The position numbers and the translations under genes were made by a program. The notes beneath the pieces are model-generated. The model was not told the origin of the DNA. It was given only the letters and a program-made list of their open reading frames with translations, and ran no database searches. Positions 44,313 to 54,110 of a DNA stretch of 64,000 nucleotides are shown here, one piece after another (positions within the stretch are counted from its first letter, which is position 1; every line of letters starts with the position of its first letter). The DNA is taken from assembly GCF_009834765.1 (NCBI RefSeq), contig NZ_WVHP01000001.1, positions 186,001-250,000 of the forward strand, written 5' to 3'. The stretch comes from Saccharibacter sp. EH611. Lineage in GTDB: Bacteria; Pseudomonadota; Alphaproteobacteria; Acetobacterales; Acetobacteraceae.

Positions 44313-45400
44313 TGCACATTTACTGTCGGCTCAACCGACATCCCTAATGAAAGCGGGTAATGAGGGTCTAAACCTTCATCAATGAGGATTTTGACTGGAA
44401 TACGTTGTACCGTTTTCACGAAGTTCCCTGTTGCATTTTCAGGAGGAAACGCACTGAAGGATTCACCAGACCCTTTCTGGATTGAATCAACATGCCCCTT
44501 CAGGTGCAGCTGCGGATAGGCATCAACCTCAATCTCAGCTTTTTGACCGGGCCGCATACGAGAGAGCTGCGTTTCTTTATAGTTAGCAACGATCCAAATA
44601 TCCGGCGTCACAATGGAGAACATCTCTTGCCCCGTTTGAACAAAAGTGCCCTGCTCCACATTACGTTGTGAAATCCAACCATCGTGAGGCGCTCGGATAT
44701 CCATCCACTCCACATTATTTCGTGCAGCTTCAAGGTCAGCTCGTGCGGCTTTTAACGACGCATCAGCCTGCGTGACACGGGCATCAGCATTTGCAATATT
44801 ATCATGCACAGGTTCAGCCTGTAATAACTGCCCTTGTGCCTGCACAACAGCAGCCGTGGCCTCATCAAGAGCCGCTCGGGTTGTATCAATATTTTGTTGG
44901 GTCGTTGCCGCACGATCTACGCGCCGTTGGCGCTCATAATCCCTTTGTGCACGGAACAAACGCGCTTTAGCCGCAGAGAGGCTCCCCTGTGCTATCAGCA
45001 ACTGACCGGGAAAGTTTTTGCGCGCAACAGCAGACAACACATTATAGGCGGTAATATCAGCTTCAGCCTGTTGAACAGATGCCTCTGCACGATGCAACTG
45101 AGCCAAATAGTCACGCCCATCAATCTGAACTAACAGATCCCCCTGATGCACAAATTGGTTATCATCAACCATCAGATGAGAGATATACCCACTCACATGA
45201 GCTGCGATGGAGATTTTCCGCCCTGTTGTATAGGCATCATCCGTATCAATCTTATTACGATTAAAAAACATATAAAGACCGATACCGACCAAAACCATGA
45301 TCACTAACAGGATCAAAATCATTCTTTTGGCGGAGCTTCCTTTTGGGGGAGTCGCATCCTTCCCTGATTGCGACTCGCTCTGCGCTTCGCCGTTTGCCAT
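44309..45400 (-). CDS. EmrA/HlyD-type membrane fusion protein
   Basis: A 363-residue periplasmic adaptor with one N-terminal helix (about 26-46). The biotinyl-lipoyl half motifs are TDDAYTTGRKISIAAHVSGYI and the later IRAPHDGWISQRNVEQG; between them is a coiled coil hairpin (about 100-210). It joins EmrB in the inner membrane to an outer-membrane factor. It is the first gene of the emrAB unit and has a TetR-like palindrome about 90 bases upstream. Confidence 0.92.
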   Translation of the reverse strand: MANGEAQSESQSGKDATPPKGSSAKRMILILLVIMVLVGIGLYMFFNRNKIDTDDAYTTGRKISIAAHVSGYISHLMVDDNQFVHQGDLLVQIDGRDYLAQLHRAEASVQQAEADITAYNVLSAVARKNFPGQLLIAQGSLSAAKARLFRAQRDYERQRRVDRAATTQQNIDTTRAALDEATAAVVQAQGQLLQAEPVHDNIANADARVTQADASLKAARADLEAARNNVEWMDIRAPHDGWISQRNVEQGTFVQTGQEMFSIVTPDIWIVANYKETQLSRMRPGQKAEIEVDAYPQLHLKGHVDSIQKGSGESFSAFPPENATGNFVKTVQRIPVKILIDEGLDPHYPLSLGMSVEPTVNVQ

Positions 45401-45490
45401 GCTGCACCTCTATCTTACTGGTTATCCATGCAGGGAGGGCCTCCTAGTGCTCCAAAATACTCTCCTAATAGGAGCGTTTTGGCGTTAGAA

Positions 45491-45504
45491 TGACCGACCG
45501 GTCA
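45491..45504. promoter_or_regulatory. TetR-type operator upstream of emrA
   Basis: TGACCGACCGGTCA has perfect 6-base arms TGACCG/CGGTCA around two bases. A partial copy (TGACCGATAGGCCA) stands at 45559-45572. Such palindromes are typical TetR sites; the regulator gene is at 42040. Confidence 0.65.
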
Positions 45505-45616
45505 GAAAGCAATGACACACTCTCCATACGTCTGACAAGTAACAAATCATCTCTTCTATGACCGATAGGCCAGCAACGACACGTAACCCTTTGAAAATAC
45601 TACAGTTAAGGGAACC

Positions 45617-46522
45617 TCAAAGGGCCCCCTGTGCCGCTTGAAACGTATTATGGAGCAAGCACGCGATCGTCATAGGCCCCACACCACCCGGCACAGGTGT
45701 AATATGCCCTGCAACTTGGCGTGCTTCCTCAAAAACCACATCTCCTACCAAGCGACTTTTCCCTTCTGCGGTGGGTACACGCGTAATACCAACATCAATC
45801 ACCGTAGCGCCTGGCTTGATCCAATCACCCCGCACAAGCCCTGCTTTGCCGGTAGCAACAACGAGAATATCGGCCTGACGTGCCAGCTCTTGGATATTCT
45901 TCGTATGGATATGAGCAATCGACACCGTGCAATTTTGCTGCAACAAAAGCTGCGCCATAGGGCGACCTACCAGATTAGATGCCCCAATAATCACAGCATG
46001 AAGGCCCGTCATGTCCTGATGGACAGATTGTAGAAGCTTTAAACAGCCAAGAGGCGTGCAAGGAACAATCCCATTATTCAACCCTAACGCTAAACGGCCC
46101 GTATTTGCTTCCCCAAGTCCATCCACATCTTTTGCGGGATCAATCGCATTGGTCACAATAGCTGGATCAATTTGTTTTGGCAGAGGAAGCTGAACAAGAA
46201 TACCGTGGATTTTCTCATTGCTATTTAAGTCAGAGATAAGACGCAATAACTCATCCTGAGAGGTACTTTCAGGCATCATATGCATAAAAGAGCGCATACC
46301 CGCACGATGGGTTTGTAGGGCTTTATTTTTCACATAAACTTCTGAAGCTGGATCATTCCCCACCAACACAACAGCCAAACCAGGCAGTCCATGGCCCTGC
46401 TCAACCAGCGCATCGACTTTTTTGCGAATCTCTTCAGTCATCGCTTTCGCCATGGCTTTCCCATCAATGCGCGCTGCTTCGCCCTGCGGGGCAGACATTC
46501 CATTTACTTCAGTTCTTGACAT
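45617..46522 (-). CDS. folD: Methylenetetrahydrofolate dehydrogenase/cyclohydrolase
   Basis: A 301-residue FolD that links methylene-THF, methenyl-THF and formyl-THF. The ATG at 46522 has GGAG 8 bases upstream; an ATG at 46498 is a shorter choice. Signatures are [15 protein letters not shown] with the catalytic Lys and QLPLPKQID, then [17 protein letters not shown] and the end block [20 protein letters not shown]. It is divergent from the threonine aldolase gene. Confidence 0.95.
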   Translation of the reverse strand: MSRTEVNGMSAPQGEAARIDGKAMAKAMTEEIRKKVDALVEQGHGLPGLAVVLVGNDPASEVYVKNKALQTHRAGMRSFMHMMPESTSQDELLRLISDLNSNEKIHGILVQLPLPKQIDPAIVTNAIDPAKDVDGLGEANTGRLALGLNNGIVPCTPLGCLKLLQSVHQDMTGLHAVIIGASNLVGRPMAQLLLQQNCTVSIAHIHTKNIQELARQADILVVATGKAGLVRGDWIKPGATVIDVGITRVPTAEGKSRLVGDVVFEEARQVAGHITPVPGGVGPMTIACLLHNTFQAAQGAL

Positions 46523-46660
46523 GCTACACACTCCAAAGCCCAATAGTCCTACCCCATATATAAGGGGGTAAGGTCATGACAAACCCTCTTCTTTTCGCTA
46601 GAGGGCACCAATCGGTGGTATTCTCTCCCCGCCGTCTCGCAGGATGATAAGGAACTCCCA

Positions 46661-47725
46661 GTGTCTGAGGACATACGAAAGAACTTTGCCAGTGACAATG
46701 TCACACCGGTCTGCTCGGAAGTGATGGAAGCCTTAAGCCGCGTTAATCATGGCGGTGTCCCATCCTATGGAGAAGATACCTTTTCTAAAACACTGAAGAC
46801 CCGTTTTGCAGAGGTTTTTGAAGCAGAGGTTGAGGTTTTCCCCGTTGCGACGGGGACAGCGGCAAACTCTCTCGCCCTTTCAGCTATGGTGGCGCCACAT
46901 GGTAGCATTCTATGTGATCAAAGCGCTCATATTAACTCTGACGAAGGCGGTGCGCCTGAGTTTTTCACTCACGGCGCCAAACTGGTCGGTATCCCCTCTG
47001 CGCAAGGACAAATGGATCCTGCGACACTGCCCAGCACTCTTGTTCAGAATGCAGAAAAGGGCATTCTCGCGCCACCATTCCAAGCCCTGTCCCTCACACA
47101 AGCCACAGAATGGGGCACAACCTATTCCTGTGATGCGCTCTCACAGCTCAGTTCCACAGCCCATGAGCATGGCCTCACCGTCCATCTTGATGGCGCACGT
47201 CTTGGCAACGCCATCGCTCATCTTGGATGTTCTCCCGCTGAAACCACGTGGAAAGCCGGTGTTGATGTGCTCTCCTTTGGAGGCACAAAAGCGGGAGCTA
47301 TGGCTGCAGAAGCTGTGGTCTTTTTCCTCAATGACCGCACGCGCCCTCTGCTGAAGGCTATGCCGCACCTCCGCAAACGCTCGGGTCATACATGGTCTAA
47401 ACATCGTTTCCTCAGTGCGCAATTACTCGCTCTCTTAGACAATGAGCTGTGGCTAACAAACGCTCACCACGCCAACATGATGAGCCAACGCCTTGTACAG
47501 GCCCTCAAACGGCATCCCGCGGCTCATCTTCCTTTTGCGACGGAAAGCAACGAAGTTTTTGCCGTTCTGCCTCACCCTCTCCTCCAAGAGCTGCATGATG
47601 AAGGCTATCACTTTTACCATTATCCCACACCGGAGGGGGTTCCCGGGCAGCTTGTCCGCTTTGTGACGAGTTTTTACACACGCCCTGATGATATAGATGC
47701 TCTGATTGACAGTCTTACTGCTTAA
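46661..47725 (+). CDS. L-threonine aldolase-type PLP enzyme
   Basis: A 354-residue PLP enzyme that splits threonine (or allo-threonine) to glycine and acetaldehyde. It uses a GTG start at 46661 with AAGGAA upstream. Features are NFASDNVTPVCSEVMEAL near the start, EAEVEVFPVATGTAANSLAL, HLDGARLGNA with the cofactor Asp, and the PLP Lys in SFGGTKAGAM. Stereoselectivity cannot be told. With FolD alongside, it fits one-carbon supply. Confidence 0.9.
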   Translation: MSEDIRKNFASDNVTPVCSEVMEALSRVNHGGVPSYGEDTFSKTLKTRFAEVFEAEVEVFPVATGTAANSLALSAMVAPHGSILCDQSAHINSDEGGAPEFFTHGAKLVGIPSAQGQMDPATLPSTLVQNAEKGILAPPFQALSLTQATEWGTTYSCDALSQLSSTAHEHGLTVHLDGARLGNAIAHLGCSPAETTWKAGVDVLSFGGTKAGAMAAEAVVFFLNDRTRPLLKAMPHLRKRSGHTWSKHRFLSAQLLALLDNELWLTNAHHANMMSQRLVQALKRHPAAHLPFATESNEVFAVLPHPLLQELHDEGYHFYHYPTPEGVPGQLVRFVTSFYTRPDDIDALIDSLTA

Positions 47726-47743
47726 TAGGGCTTGAGGAAAAAC

Positions 47744-47787
47744 AAAAACGGCCCGCCTTCACGATGAAGAGACGGGCCGTTTTTTTA
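47744..47787. terminator. Bidirectional terminator between threonine aldolase and OprB copy 2
   Basis: Arms AAAACGGCCCG (from 47745) and CGGGCCGTTTT (to 47783), with inner CTTCA/TGAAG arms, flanked by A and T runs. Confidence 0.9.
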
Positions 47788-47809
47788 ATATGTTCCTATG
47801 CCTATTATC

Positions 47810-49504
47810 TTATAGCGAAACACTTAACTGAGCGCCTAATACGGCAGCATCATGATAGACTGTCGTCGCACTTGGGCGTTGGATATATTGGAAGTCCGGC
47901 TGAAAAGCCATCGCACGCGCTACGTGGATGCTATAGAAAAATTCATACACATTTTCATGGCTCTGCACACCAGGCACCGCCCCCCAACGCGTCGGCTGGA
48001 ATGGCTGACCCAGCGCAAGGGACGCTTCCTGTTGCCGCACCGCTGTTGAGCTAATATCAAAATGCTGCCACATAATCCCCATCGTATCGAGGGGACGGCC
48101 CCACAGCTTCCCACTATCGACAAGCCCAACCCAGGTATGGTCGTGCATAGCCACTGTTTGGCCATCTGTGTACATCGCACCGGCCATCAAAATAAGGCCA
48201 TTCGTATCACCCGGCCCATGCCTCCAGAGCATTTGATCCATAATAAGCCATGCACTATTCATCCCTGCCTGATAGCGACGTGGCTGCCCAGAGGCCTGCC
48301 AAGACCCTCCGTAAATATCTTTGAAAAGATTAACCTGTTTTGAATTATCGTAGGAATAACCAATCTTATAATGCCCTACGAGATGATGCTTCCCAAAACT
48401 AGGAATCCAGCCAATTTCTACCGGAGTAGAAAATTTCCCCAGTCCATCCTGCGCCCATGACCACCCTGAGATCCCCCCAGTGTACGCATGCGGACTCACA
48501 GCAAAAAGCCCACCCATAATGTATGTTTCATTTGTTGGCATGACACGAACCACCGCCCCTAAATTGCCCGAAGGCCAGTCGCGGTTGCCATTCGTGTATT
48601 TATTAGGTGCAGGGTTCCCACAAATGGCCACATTCATAAAGTCACAAAAGAGAGGAGATGCCGCAAAAAATGACCCAACAGGCATCCAGCCCGCATTGAT
48701 ATTAAGCCGGTCGTGAAACCAGGAAGTTTCCGCGTACATCGCCACTAAATGCGCAATGACGTTCCCACGGGCGCCATAGATCTCTTGAGTAGCCGCATAT
48801 GTATCCCCAAAGAGACCGGAGACATTCTGCCCATGCCCATTCACAACAATCGTATGTGTTTTTAGATGGTGAATGCCCGCAAGCTTACTCCAATCAACAT
48901 GAAGCTCTAACCCAACTTGTCCCGTAATCGTCGAAGCGCGCTGCCGCCCCCCTGTAATATTACCCGCGAACTCCTCATTAACCGACACCATCAACTGCAC
49001 GCCATGATAGGCAAGCCACGGCTGGGCGCCTCCCCAATTTCCAAAAAAGTGCTGCGATTTCAATGAAGGAGGCAGTTCAGAACGTTTATCAAGCACTTTG
49101 TCGGGAGTCGTTGCACTATGTACAGCACCCAGCGTATCCGCCAAAACAGGCGCTTGAAGCCGCTCACGCTCACGCTCTTGAGCTTCCGCCTTTAAGCGTG
49201 CTTGCTCCGCATCCGCTTTTCTTTGCTGGCTCATATAATAATCGAAGGAAGGCCAACGATGCCGTGGCGATACACGACGGCGCCAACCATTACGCCCGCG
49301 CAGTGCCCACGCCCCCTTATGCACCGAAACCCTTTTATGAGCCTTCGATACAGATTTGACCACTCGATGAGAGGATGATGCCGTTGTCGCCTTTCCCTCA
49401 ACAGGGATCAAAAGCATCCCGACGGCTCCCCCCACAACTGTAAGAAAAGCGCAGTACCTTAATAGAGGGACAGTAATCCGAGGGAATAAGAGCGGCTCAA
49501 TCAT
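47810..49504 (-). CDS. OprB-family carbohydrate porin with extended N-terminus (copy 2)
   Basis: A 564-residue porin. After an N-terminal hydrophobic run (about 13-34) comes a strongly basic stretch (46-84, many Arg/Lys/His) and a predicted short coiled coil (91-117, QQRKADAEQARLKAEAQERE), both rare in porins but seen in trimer-forming outer-membrane proteins. The barrel then has WLAYHGVQLMVSVNEEFAGN, MYAETSWFHDRLNINAGWMPVGSFF and a C-terminal SVSL end. Sugar specificity is unknown. The copy at 37836 has the plain form. Confidence 0.88.
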   Translation of the reverse strand: MIEPLLFPRITVPLLRYCAFLTVVGGAVGMLLIPVEGKATTASSSHRVVKSVSKAHKRVSVHKGAWALRGRNGWRRRVSPRHRWPSFDYYMSQQRKADAEQARLKAEAQERERERLQAPVLADTLGAVHSATTPDKVLDKRSELPPSLKSQHFFGNWGGAQPWLAYHGVQLMVSVNEEFAGNITGGRQRASTITGQVGLELHVDWSKLAGIHHLKTHTIVVNGHGQNVSGLFGDTYAATQEIYGARGNVIAHLVAMYAETSWFHDRLNINAGWMPVGSFFAASPLFCDFMNVAICGNPAPNKYTNGNRDWPSGNLGAVVRVMPTNETYIMGGLFAVSPHAYTGGISGWSWAQDGLGKFSTPVEIGWIPSFGKHHLVGHYKIGYSYDNSKQVNLFKDIYGGSWQASGQPRRYQAGMNSAWLIMDQMLWRHGPGDTNGLILMAGAMYTDGQTVAMHDHTWVGLVDSGKLWGRPLDTMGIMWQHFDISSTAVRQQEASLALGQPFQPTRWGAVPGVQSHENVYEFFYSIHVARAMAFQPDFQYIQRPSATTVYHDAAVLGAQLSVSL

Positions 49505-49645
49505 GAAGGGCAGGTCTTTCCTCCGTCTAAAAACGGTTCCAGATTAGCAGGACATACCTCTATTACCCTCGTATGCACCTCTCCAAAAGGAAGAAAGACA
49601 ATTAATGCTATTTTTTATGAAAAAATATCTTTTCTCTCAAAAGAA

Positions 49646-49680
49646 AGGCCTGCTCTTACTCTCCCCGTAAAAGCAGGCCT
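49646..49680 (-). terminator. Terminator of Do-protease copy 2
   Basis: Arms AGGCCTGCT (49646-49654) and AGCAGGCCT (49672-49680), followed on the minus strand by TTTCTTTT. It lies about 40 bases beyond the stop. Confidence 0.8.
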
Positions 49681-49721
49681 AGATATTTTAAATAACCTGA
49701 TAACCTATTGATAAATAAGTA

Positions 49722-51239
49722 TTAATTATCTTCATCATCGCCATCATCTATGGCCCCGTCAGGAGAAACAGCCACGAAAAGTTGCTGCCCATCACGTAGG
49801 ATGCGCAACAACGGCGGCTGCTGATGAGCTAAAGCATTTTGCACCAACGAAACCACAGCATGAGGGTTTGCCGTGGGCTGATTCCCGACCGCGACGATAA
49901 TATCGCCTGGACGAATCCCTGCATGCTCAGCGGGACTACCCTGTGCGACATCAGCAACGACGGTACCCTTTACATTTTCATCCAACCCAAGCTCTTGCCG
50001 CGTACGAGGCGTAAGCAGAGCCAAAGAAATACCTAAACGCCCTGATGGTGCGGTATTGGGCGTATTCCGTCCATTATCCTGCCCATGCGTCGTGAGGTTC
50101 CCGACCTCAAACGTCAATGTCAGCGGCTTACTATCACGCAAGAGGCTTAGCTGCGCTTTACTTCCCGGCGCGATAGATACCACTTTTACAGACAAATCAT
50201 GCGCATTACGCACAAGATGTCCATTAACGGCGGTAATCACATCTCCGCTCTTCACGCCTGCTTTTTCCGCAGGCCCCCCTTGCGCTACAGAAGCAATCAG
50301 CACCCCATGAGACGGTGAACCAGAGGTCGCATCCGTTAGGTTAAGTGCACGCGCCATCGTCTGCGTAATGTCCTGACCCTCTACGCCCAAATATCCGCGC
50401 ACGACATGGCCATTACGGCGCAACTGATCCACAACAGACTGAACTGTGCTGGATGGGATCGCAAAACCAATACCGATCGACCCTCCACCATTAGGCGACA
50501 TAATCATGGAGTTAACCCCCACAACTTTGCCATCCAGCGTAATCAACGGGCCACCGGAATTCCCCCGATTGATCGGCGCATCAACCTGAATAAAGTCATT
50601 ATACGCACCAGAGTGTAAATCACGCCCTAATGCGGAAATAATACCCGACGTGACCGTTCCACCGAGGCCGTAAGGGTTTCCGACAGCAACAACCCACTGC
50701 CCTGGCTGCACTTCGTCTGAATTACCAAGCTCGACATAAGGCAGTTTTGTGGGGTTCTTAACGCGTAACAACGCAATGTCCGTCTTCGCATCATGCCCAA
50801 CAATTTTGGCCGGCAACACAGTGCCATCATCCAGCTTGATAGTCACTTTTGTTGCACCGTTAATCACATGATTATTGGTGACAATATACCCATCATCAGA
50901 AATGATAAAACCAGAACCACGCGCTTCTACTGTTCTATTGGACGGCTCAGGCATCATCTGGAAGGGAAAAGGGAACGGAAACGGCATTCCCCCACCTCCC
51001 ATTGATGGCGGCCCATCCCCATCACCCTGTACGTCACTTTCACGCACATGGGCTGTTACCGACACCACGGCAGGTTTTACTTGATGAACAATTTGTACAA
51101 AATCAGGAATACCCTGACCCGACATTTGTGGGTGAATTTGTGTGCTTTGCGCCAAAGCTGGCAGAGGTGCCACCCCTGCCCCAATGACAGGAAGAGCTGC
51201 TAGAAGCGCCAGAGAAAAGCGGGAAGGCGTGGTCATCAC
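49722..51239 (-). CDS. Do-family periplasmic serine protease (copy 2)
   Basis: A 505-residue DegP/MucD-type protease. The signal ends near PALA-QS (residue 30). The triad is H124 (VTNNHVING), D154 (AKTDIALLRV) and S228 (NRGNSGGPL). A Gly/Pro/Phe stretch covers about 70-100. Two PDZ domains follow and the tail is acidic (GAIDDGDDEDN). Compared with copy 1 it has a different LA loop and an acid tail. Both may be active at different stresses. Confidence 0.92.
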   Translation of the reverse strand: MMTTPSRFSLALLAALPVIGAGVAPLPALAQSTQIHPQMSGQGIPDFVQIVHQVKPAVVSVTAHVRESDVQGDGDGPPSMGGGGMPFPFPFPFQMMPEPSNRTVEARGSGFIISDDGYIVTNNHVINGATKVTIKLDDGTVLPAKIVGHDAKTDIALLRVKNPTKLPYVELGNSDEVQPGQWVVAVGNPYGLGGTVTSGIISALGRDLHSGAYNDFIQVDAPINRGNSGGPLITLDGKVVGVNSMIMSPNGGGSIGIGFAIPSSTVQSVVDQLRRNGHVVRGYLGVEGQDITQTMARALNLTDATSGSPSHGVLIASVAQGGPAEKAGVKSGDVITAVNGHLVRNAHDLSVKVVSIAPGSKAQLSLLRDSKPLTLTFEVGNLTTHGQDNGRNTPNTAPSGRLGISLALLTPRTRQELGLDENVKGTVVADVAQGSPAEHAGIRPGDIIVAVGNQPTANPHAVVSLVQNALAHQQPPLLRILRDGQQLFVAVSPDGAIDDGDDEDN

Positions 51240-51301
51240 AACATCCTGAAAATGGAAAATAGAGAGTATTGTTAATATGGGATGTTGGGTATTTTCTGCA
51301 A

Positions 51302-51841
51302 CTAACCCTTAGATGAAACATCTGTAATTGAAGGGATTGTTCTAGAGCGTCGCAGCTGAAAGAAATGTGTCAGTAACGCGCCCGCTTCACGCTCACACAG
51401 CCCACTAATGACTTCCTCAGGCTTGTGCAAACAATAATCACGCTGGAATAAACGCGGCCCATGATCCACAGCGCCCCCTTTGGGGTCATAGGCCCCATAA
51501 GCCAAACGCGCTACACGGAAATGACTTATAGCAGCCGCACACATCGGGCATGGCTCTAATGTGACAATAAGCGTGCACCCCACTAAACGCGCAGAACCCA
51601 GCACAGAAGCCGCACGTCGCATCGCCAATAATTCTGCATGAGCGGAACCATCATAATCGCCTTCCACCTGATTGCGCGCCACAGAAAGCACTCCCCCCTT
51701 CGGGGACAACACCACGGCACCAACAGGTACCTCTCCCGCAGAGGACGCTTCACGTGCAAGCGACAAAGCCTGTTGCATCGCTTGCGATAGCGAAACTTTC
51801 TTCCCCTCTTTCACAACTCTATCCAATCCGTCATAATCCAC
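51302..51841 (-). CDS. tadA: tRNA-specific adenosine deaminase
   Basis: A 179-residue deaminase that makes inosine at position 34 of tRNA-Arg. The GTG start at 51841 has GGAAGG just upstream. Zinc and proton ligands are H68 and E70 (SAHAELLAM) and C98/C101 (EPCPMCAAA). About 20 extra residues follow the C-terminal helix. It is divergent from the LysE-family gene. Confidence 0.92.
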   Translation of the reverse strand: MDYDGLDRVVKEGKKVSLSQAMQQALSLAREASSAGEVPVGAVVLSPKGGVLSVARNQVEGDYDGSAHAELLAMRRAASVLGSARLVGCTLIVTLEPCPMCAAAISHFRVARLAYGAYDPKGGAVDHGPRLFQRDYCLHKPEEVISGLCEREAGALLTHFFQLRRSRTIPSITDVSSKG

Positions 51842-51870
51842 ACTGTGCCTTCCCCTTCAAGGAACACCCT

Positions 51871-52512
51871 ATGAGCAACGCAAGCCTGCTTCTTATCTTT
51901 GCCAATGTGACAGCCTTATGGACAATGGCGATTATTGTGCCCGGCATGGATTTTTTAATGGTGCTACGCACAGCGCTGATGCAAGGGCGCGTCGCTGCTC
52001 TTAAAGTCTCTTGTGGCATTACCATTGCAATCGGACTATGGGGGCTGGCAGGCTTTTTCGGTATTCACACTCTCTTTGAAGCGTCCCCTCTTCTCTACAC
52101 GCTTTTAAAAATTTCTGGTGGCCTCTATCTCTGCTATTTGGGCGTGCAGCTCCTTCGCCAGGGCATGACAAAACATCCCGCCCCTTTGCATAACACTAAT
52201 GACTCTCCTCAAACGAAGCAGCACTCGTTCCGCACTGGAATGCTCACCAACCTTGCCAATCCTAAAGCCCCTATTTTTACATCGTCCCTCTTTGCAACCT
52301 CGATCCCAGCTCATACACCTCTTTATGCAGGCCTTAGCTGTGTTGGGCTCATGATGGGCCTCAGCCTTCTATGGTTTAGCGGCGTTGCGCTCCTATTAAG
52401 CCAACGTCCAGTTGCAGCACAGTTTCAGCGCTTCCGTCATTGGATAGATCGCCTGAGTGGTGCAACACTCTTCATCTTAGGCGGACATTTTATAACGTCA
52501 CGCTCTTCATAG
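51871..52512 (+). CDS. LysE/RhtB-family amino acid exporter
   Basis: A 213-residue membrane protein with six helices. The start is the ATG at 51871 with AAGGAA about 8 bases upstream. The family block is ALWTMAIIVPGMDFLMVLRTALMQGR, with the second block LKISGGLYLCYLGVQLLR. The exported amino acid is unknown. Confidence 0.85.
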   Translation: MSNASLLLIFANVTALWTMAIIVPGMDFLMVLRTALMQGRVAALKVSCGITIAIGLWGLAGFFGIHTLFEASPLLYTLLKISGGLYLCYLGVQLLRQGMTKHPAPLHNTNDSPQTKQHSFRTGMLTNLANPKAPIFTSSLFATSIPAHTPLYAGLSCVGLMMGLSLLWFSGVALLLSQRPVAAQFQRFRHWIDRLSGATLFILGGHFITSRSS

Positions 52513-52562
52513 AAGCACAGTATTTACACAAGCTGGATTGCAAACCGTAGTGCCCACGGGGT

Positions 52563-53354
52563 ATGTCTGTGCATATGACCGATCCTTCAGCTTCTTCATC
52601 TGATACACAACGCGGCGAGCGCATCGCCAAGGCCCTAGCGCGTCGTGGCGTTGCCAGTCGCCGCGATGCTGAACGCATGATCGACGAGGGGCGTATTTCC
52701 CTTAATGGACATGCGGTCACCCATCCTGCGACCTTTGTACAGAACCACGATATTCTCATTGTCGATGGGAAACCCGTGGATCCCCCTCAGCATACGCGTC
52801 TTTGGCGCTATCACAAACCTTCTGGACTGGTCACAACCCACCATGACCCAGAAGAACGTCCTACAGTTTTTAACTCACTGCCTAAGGCGATGCCTCGGGT
52901 CATCAGTGTCGGGCGGTTGGATCTAAATTCAGAAGGGCTGCTCCTTCTCACAAATGACGGCGCACTTGCGCGGGAATTAGAACTTCCATCACGTCAGTGG
53001 GTTCGTCGTTATCGCGTGCGTGTCTTTGGGCTTGTGGACGAAAAACGCCTGGCCCAGCTTGCAAAAGGCTCCACCTTTGATGGGGTGCGCTATGGGCCTA
53101 TTGACGCAACGCTTGATTCCACCAAAGGCGATAATTCTTGGCTTACCGTAAGCCTAAGAGAAGGGAAAAACCGTGAGATTCGACGCGTGATGATGGGGCT
53201 TAACCTCCATGTAAGCCGTCTTATTCGCCTCTCTTACGGGCCGTTTATCCTTGGCTCCCTAAAGGCGCGCGAACTTGAGGAAGTGCCAAGCCGAGTACTG
53301 GCAGACCAAATCCCGAGCTTTTCTGACAAAATGACCAAGGCGAAACGTCGCTAA
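52563..53354 (+). CDS. RsuA/RluB-type 23S/16S rRNA pseudouridine synthase
   Basis: A 263-residue pseudouridine synthase with an N-terminal S4 domain (RIAKALARRGVASRRDAERMI) and a catalytic domain with GRLDLNSEGLLLLTNDG holding the catalytic Asp. The EGKNREIRRVM motif is the RsuA/RluB/E/F branch. Target U2605 of 23S rRNA (RluB) is likeliest but not proven. rsmD begins 3 bases after the stop, so both are in one unit. Confidence 0.9.
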   Translation: MSVHMTDPSASSSDTQRGERIAKALARRGVASRRDAERMIDEGRISLNGHAVTHPATFVQNHDILIVDGKPVDPPQHTRLWRYHKPSGLVTTHHDPEERPTVFNSLPKAMPRVISVGRLDLNSEGLLLLTNDGALARELELPSRQWVRRYRVRVFGLVDEKRLAQLAKGSTFDGVRYGPIDATLDSTKGDNSWLTVSLREGKNREIRRVMMGLNLHVSRLIRLSYGPFILGSLKARELEEVPSRVLADQIPSFSDKMTKAKRR

Positions 53355-53357
53355 TCT

Positions 53358-53975
53358 ATGCGTATTATTGCCGGAGCCCAGCGCGGCCGCACTCTTCTCG
53401 CTCCCAAGGGAGCCACAACACGCCCAACCTCTCAACGAATGCGGCAAGCTGTGTTTGATATGCTAATGCACGCCCCGTGGTATGGACGTGAACAGCTTGA
53501 ACAAGCCATTGTACTAGACGCTTTTGCTGGCACAGGAGCGCTCGGGCTTGAAGCACTCTCACGCGGTGCACGCTTTGCAACTTTCATGGAAAGCAGCCGC
53601 ACAGGCGTTAATACGCTTCGTGATAACTTGCTCTCCTGCAAGCTCAGTGAACGTGCGCGCCTACGCGCGTGCGATGTCACGCATCCACCAAAAGCTCCCA
53701 AAGCGCATACGCTCATTTTCCTAGACCCGCCCTACCATAAAGGCTTGGTCGAGAAGGGGCTACGCGCGCTCAGCCGTGCTGGCTGGGTTGCCGAAGGGGC
53801 GCTCATTGTTGCTGAAACCGAGCAAGCCCCTCAATCAGAAGATGACGAGCCTTTTGAAGCCTTCCACGCGCATCTTTACCCCGGGAACAGCGCGCCACCA
53901 CCCGTCCCACTCGCGCAACGATCTTTTGGAGTTGGACGCATCACAATATGGCAACATACGCCCCATATTTCCTGA
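53358..53975 (+). CDS. rsmD: 16S rRNA (guanine(966)-N2)-methyltransferase
   Basis: A 205-residue SAM-dependent methyltransferase. It opens with MRIIAGAQRGRTLLAPKG, has the SAM site VLDAFAGTGALGLEALSRGA, and the catalytic FLDPPYHKG at 122-129. It is coupled to the pseudouridine synthase gene. Confidence 0.93.
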   Translation: MRIIAGAQRGRTLLAPKGATTRPTSQRMRQAVFDMLMHAPWYGREQLEQAIVLDAFAGTGALGLEALSRGARFATFMESSRTGVNTLRDNLLSCKLSERARLRACDVTHPPKAPKAHTLIFLDPPYHKGLVEKGLRALSRAGWVAEGALIVAETEQAPQSEDDEPFEAFHAHLYPGNSAPPPVPLAQRSFGVGRITIWQHTPHIS

Positions 53976-54110
53976 TGAACGAAACCATCCTCTATCCCTT
54001 TTTCTTTACGATTTAATGGTATAGCGCCCAACACCGTTAGAAGATCAAATACCGTCGTTTCAGAATCAGCGCATATACGCTAATCTCTGCCCCTCCAGCG
54101 ATGCTTAAGG

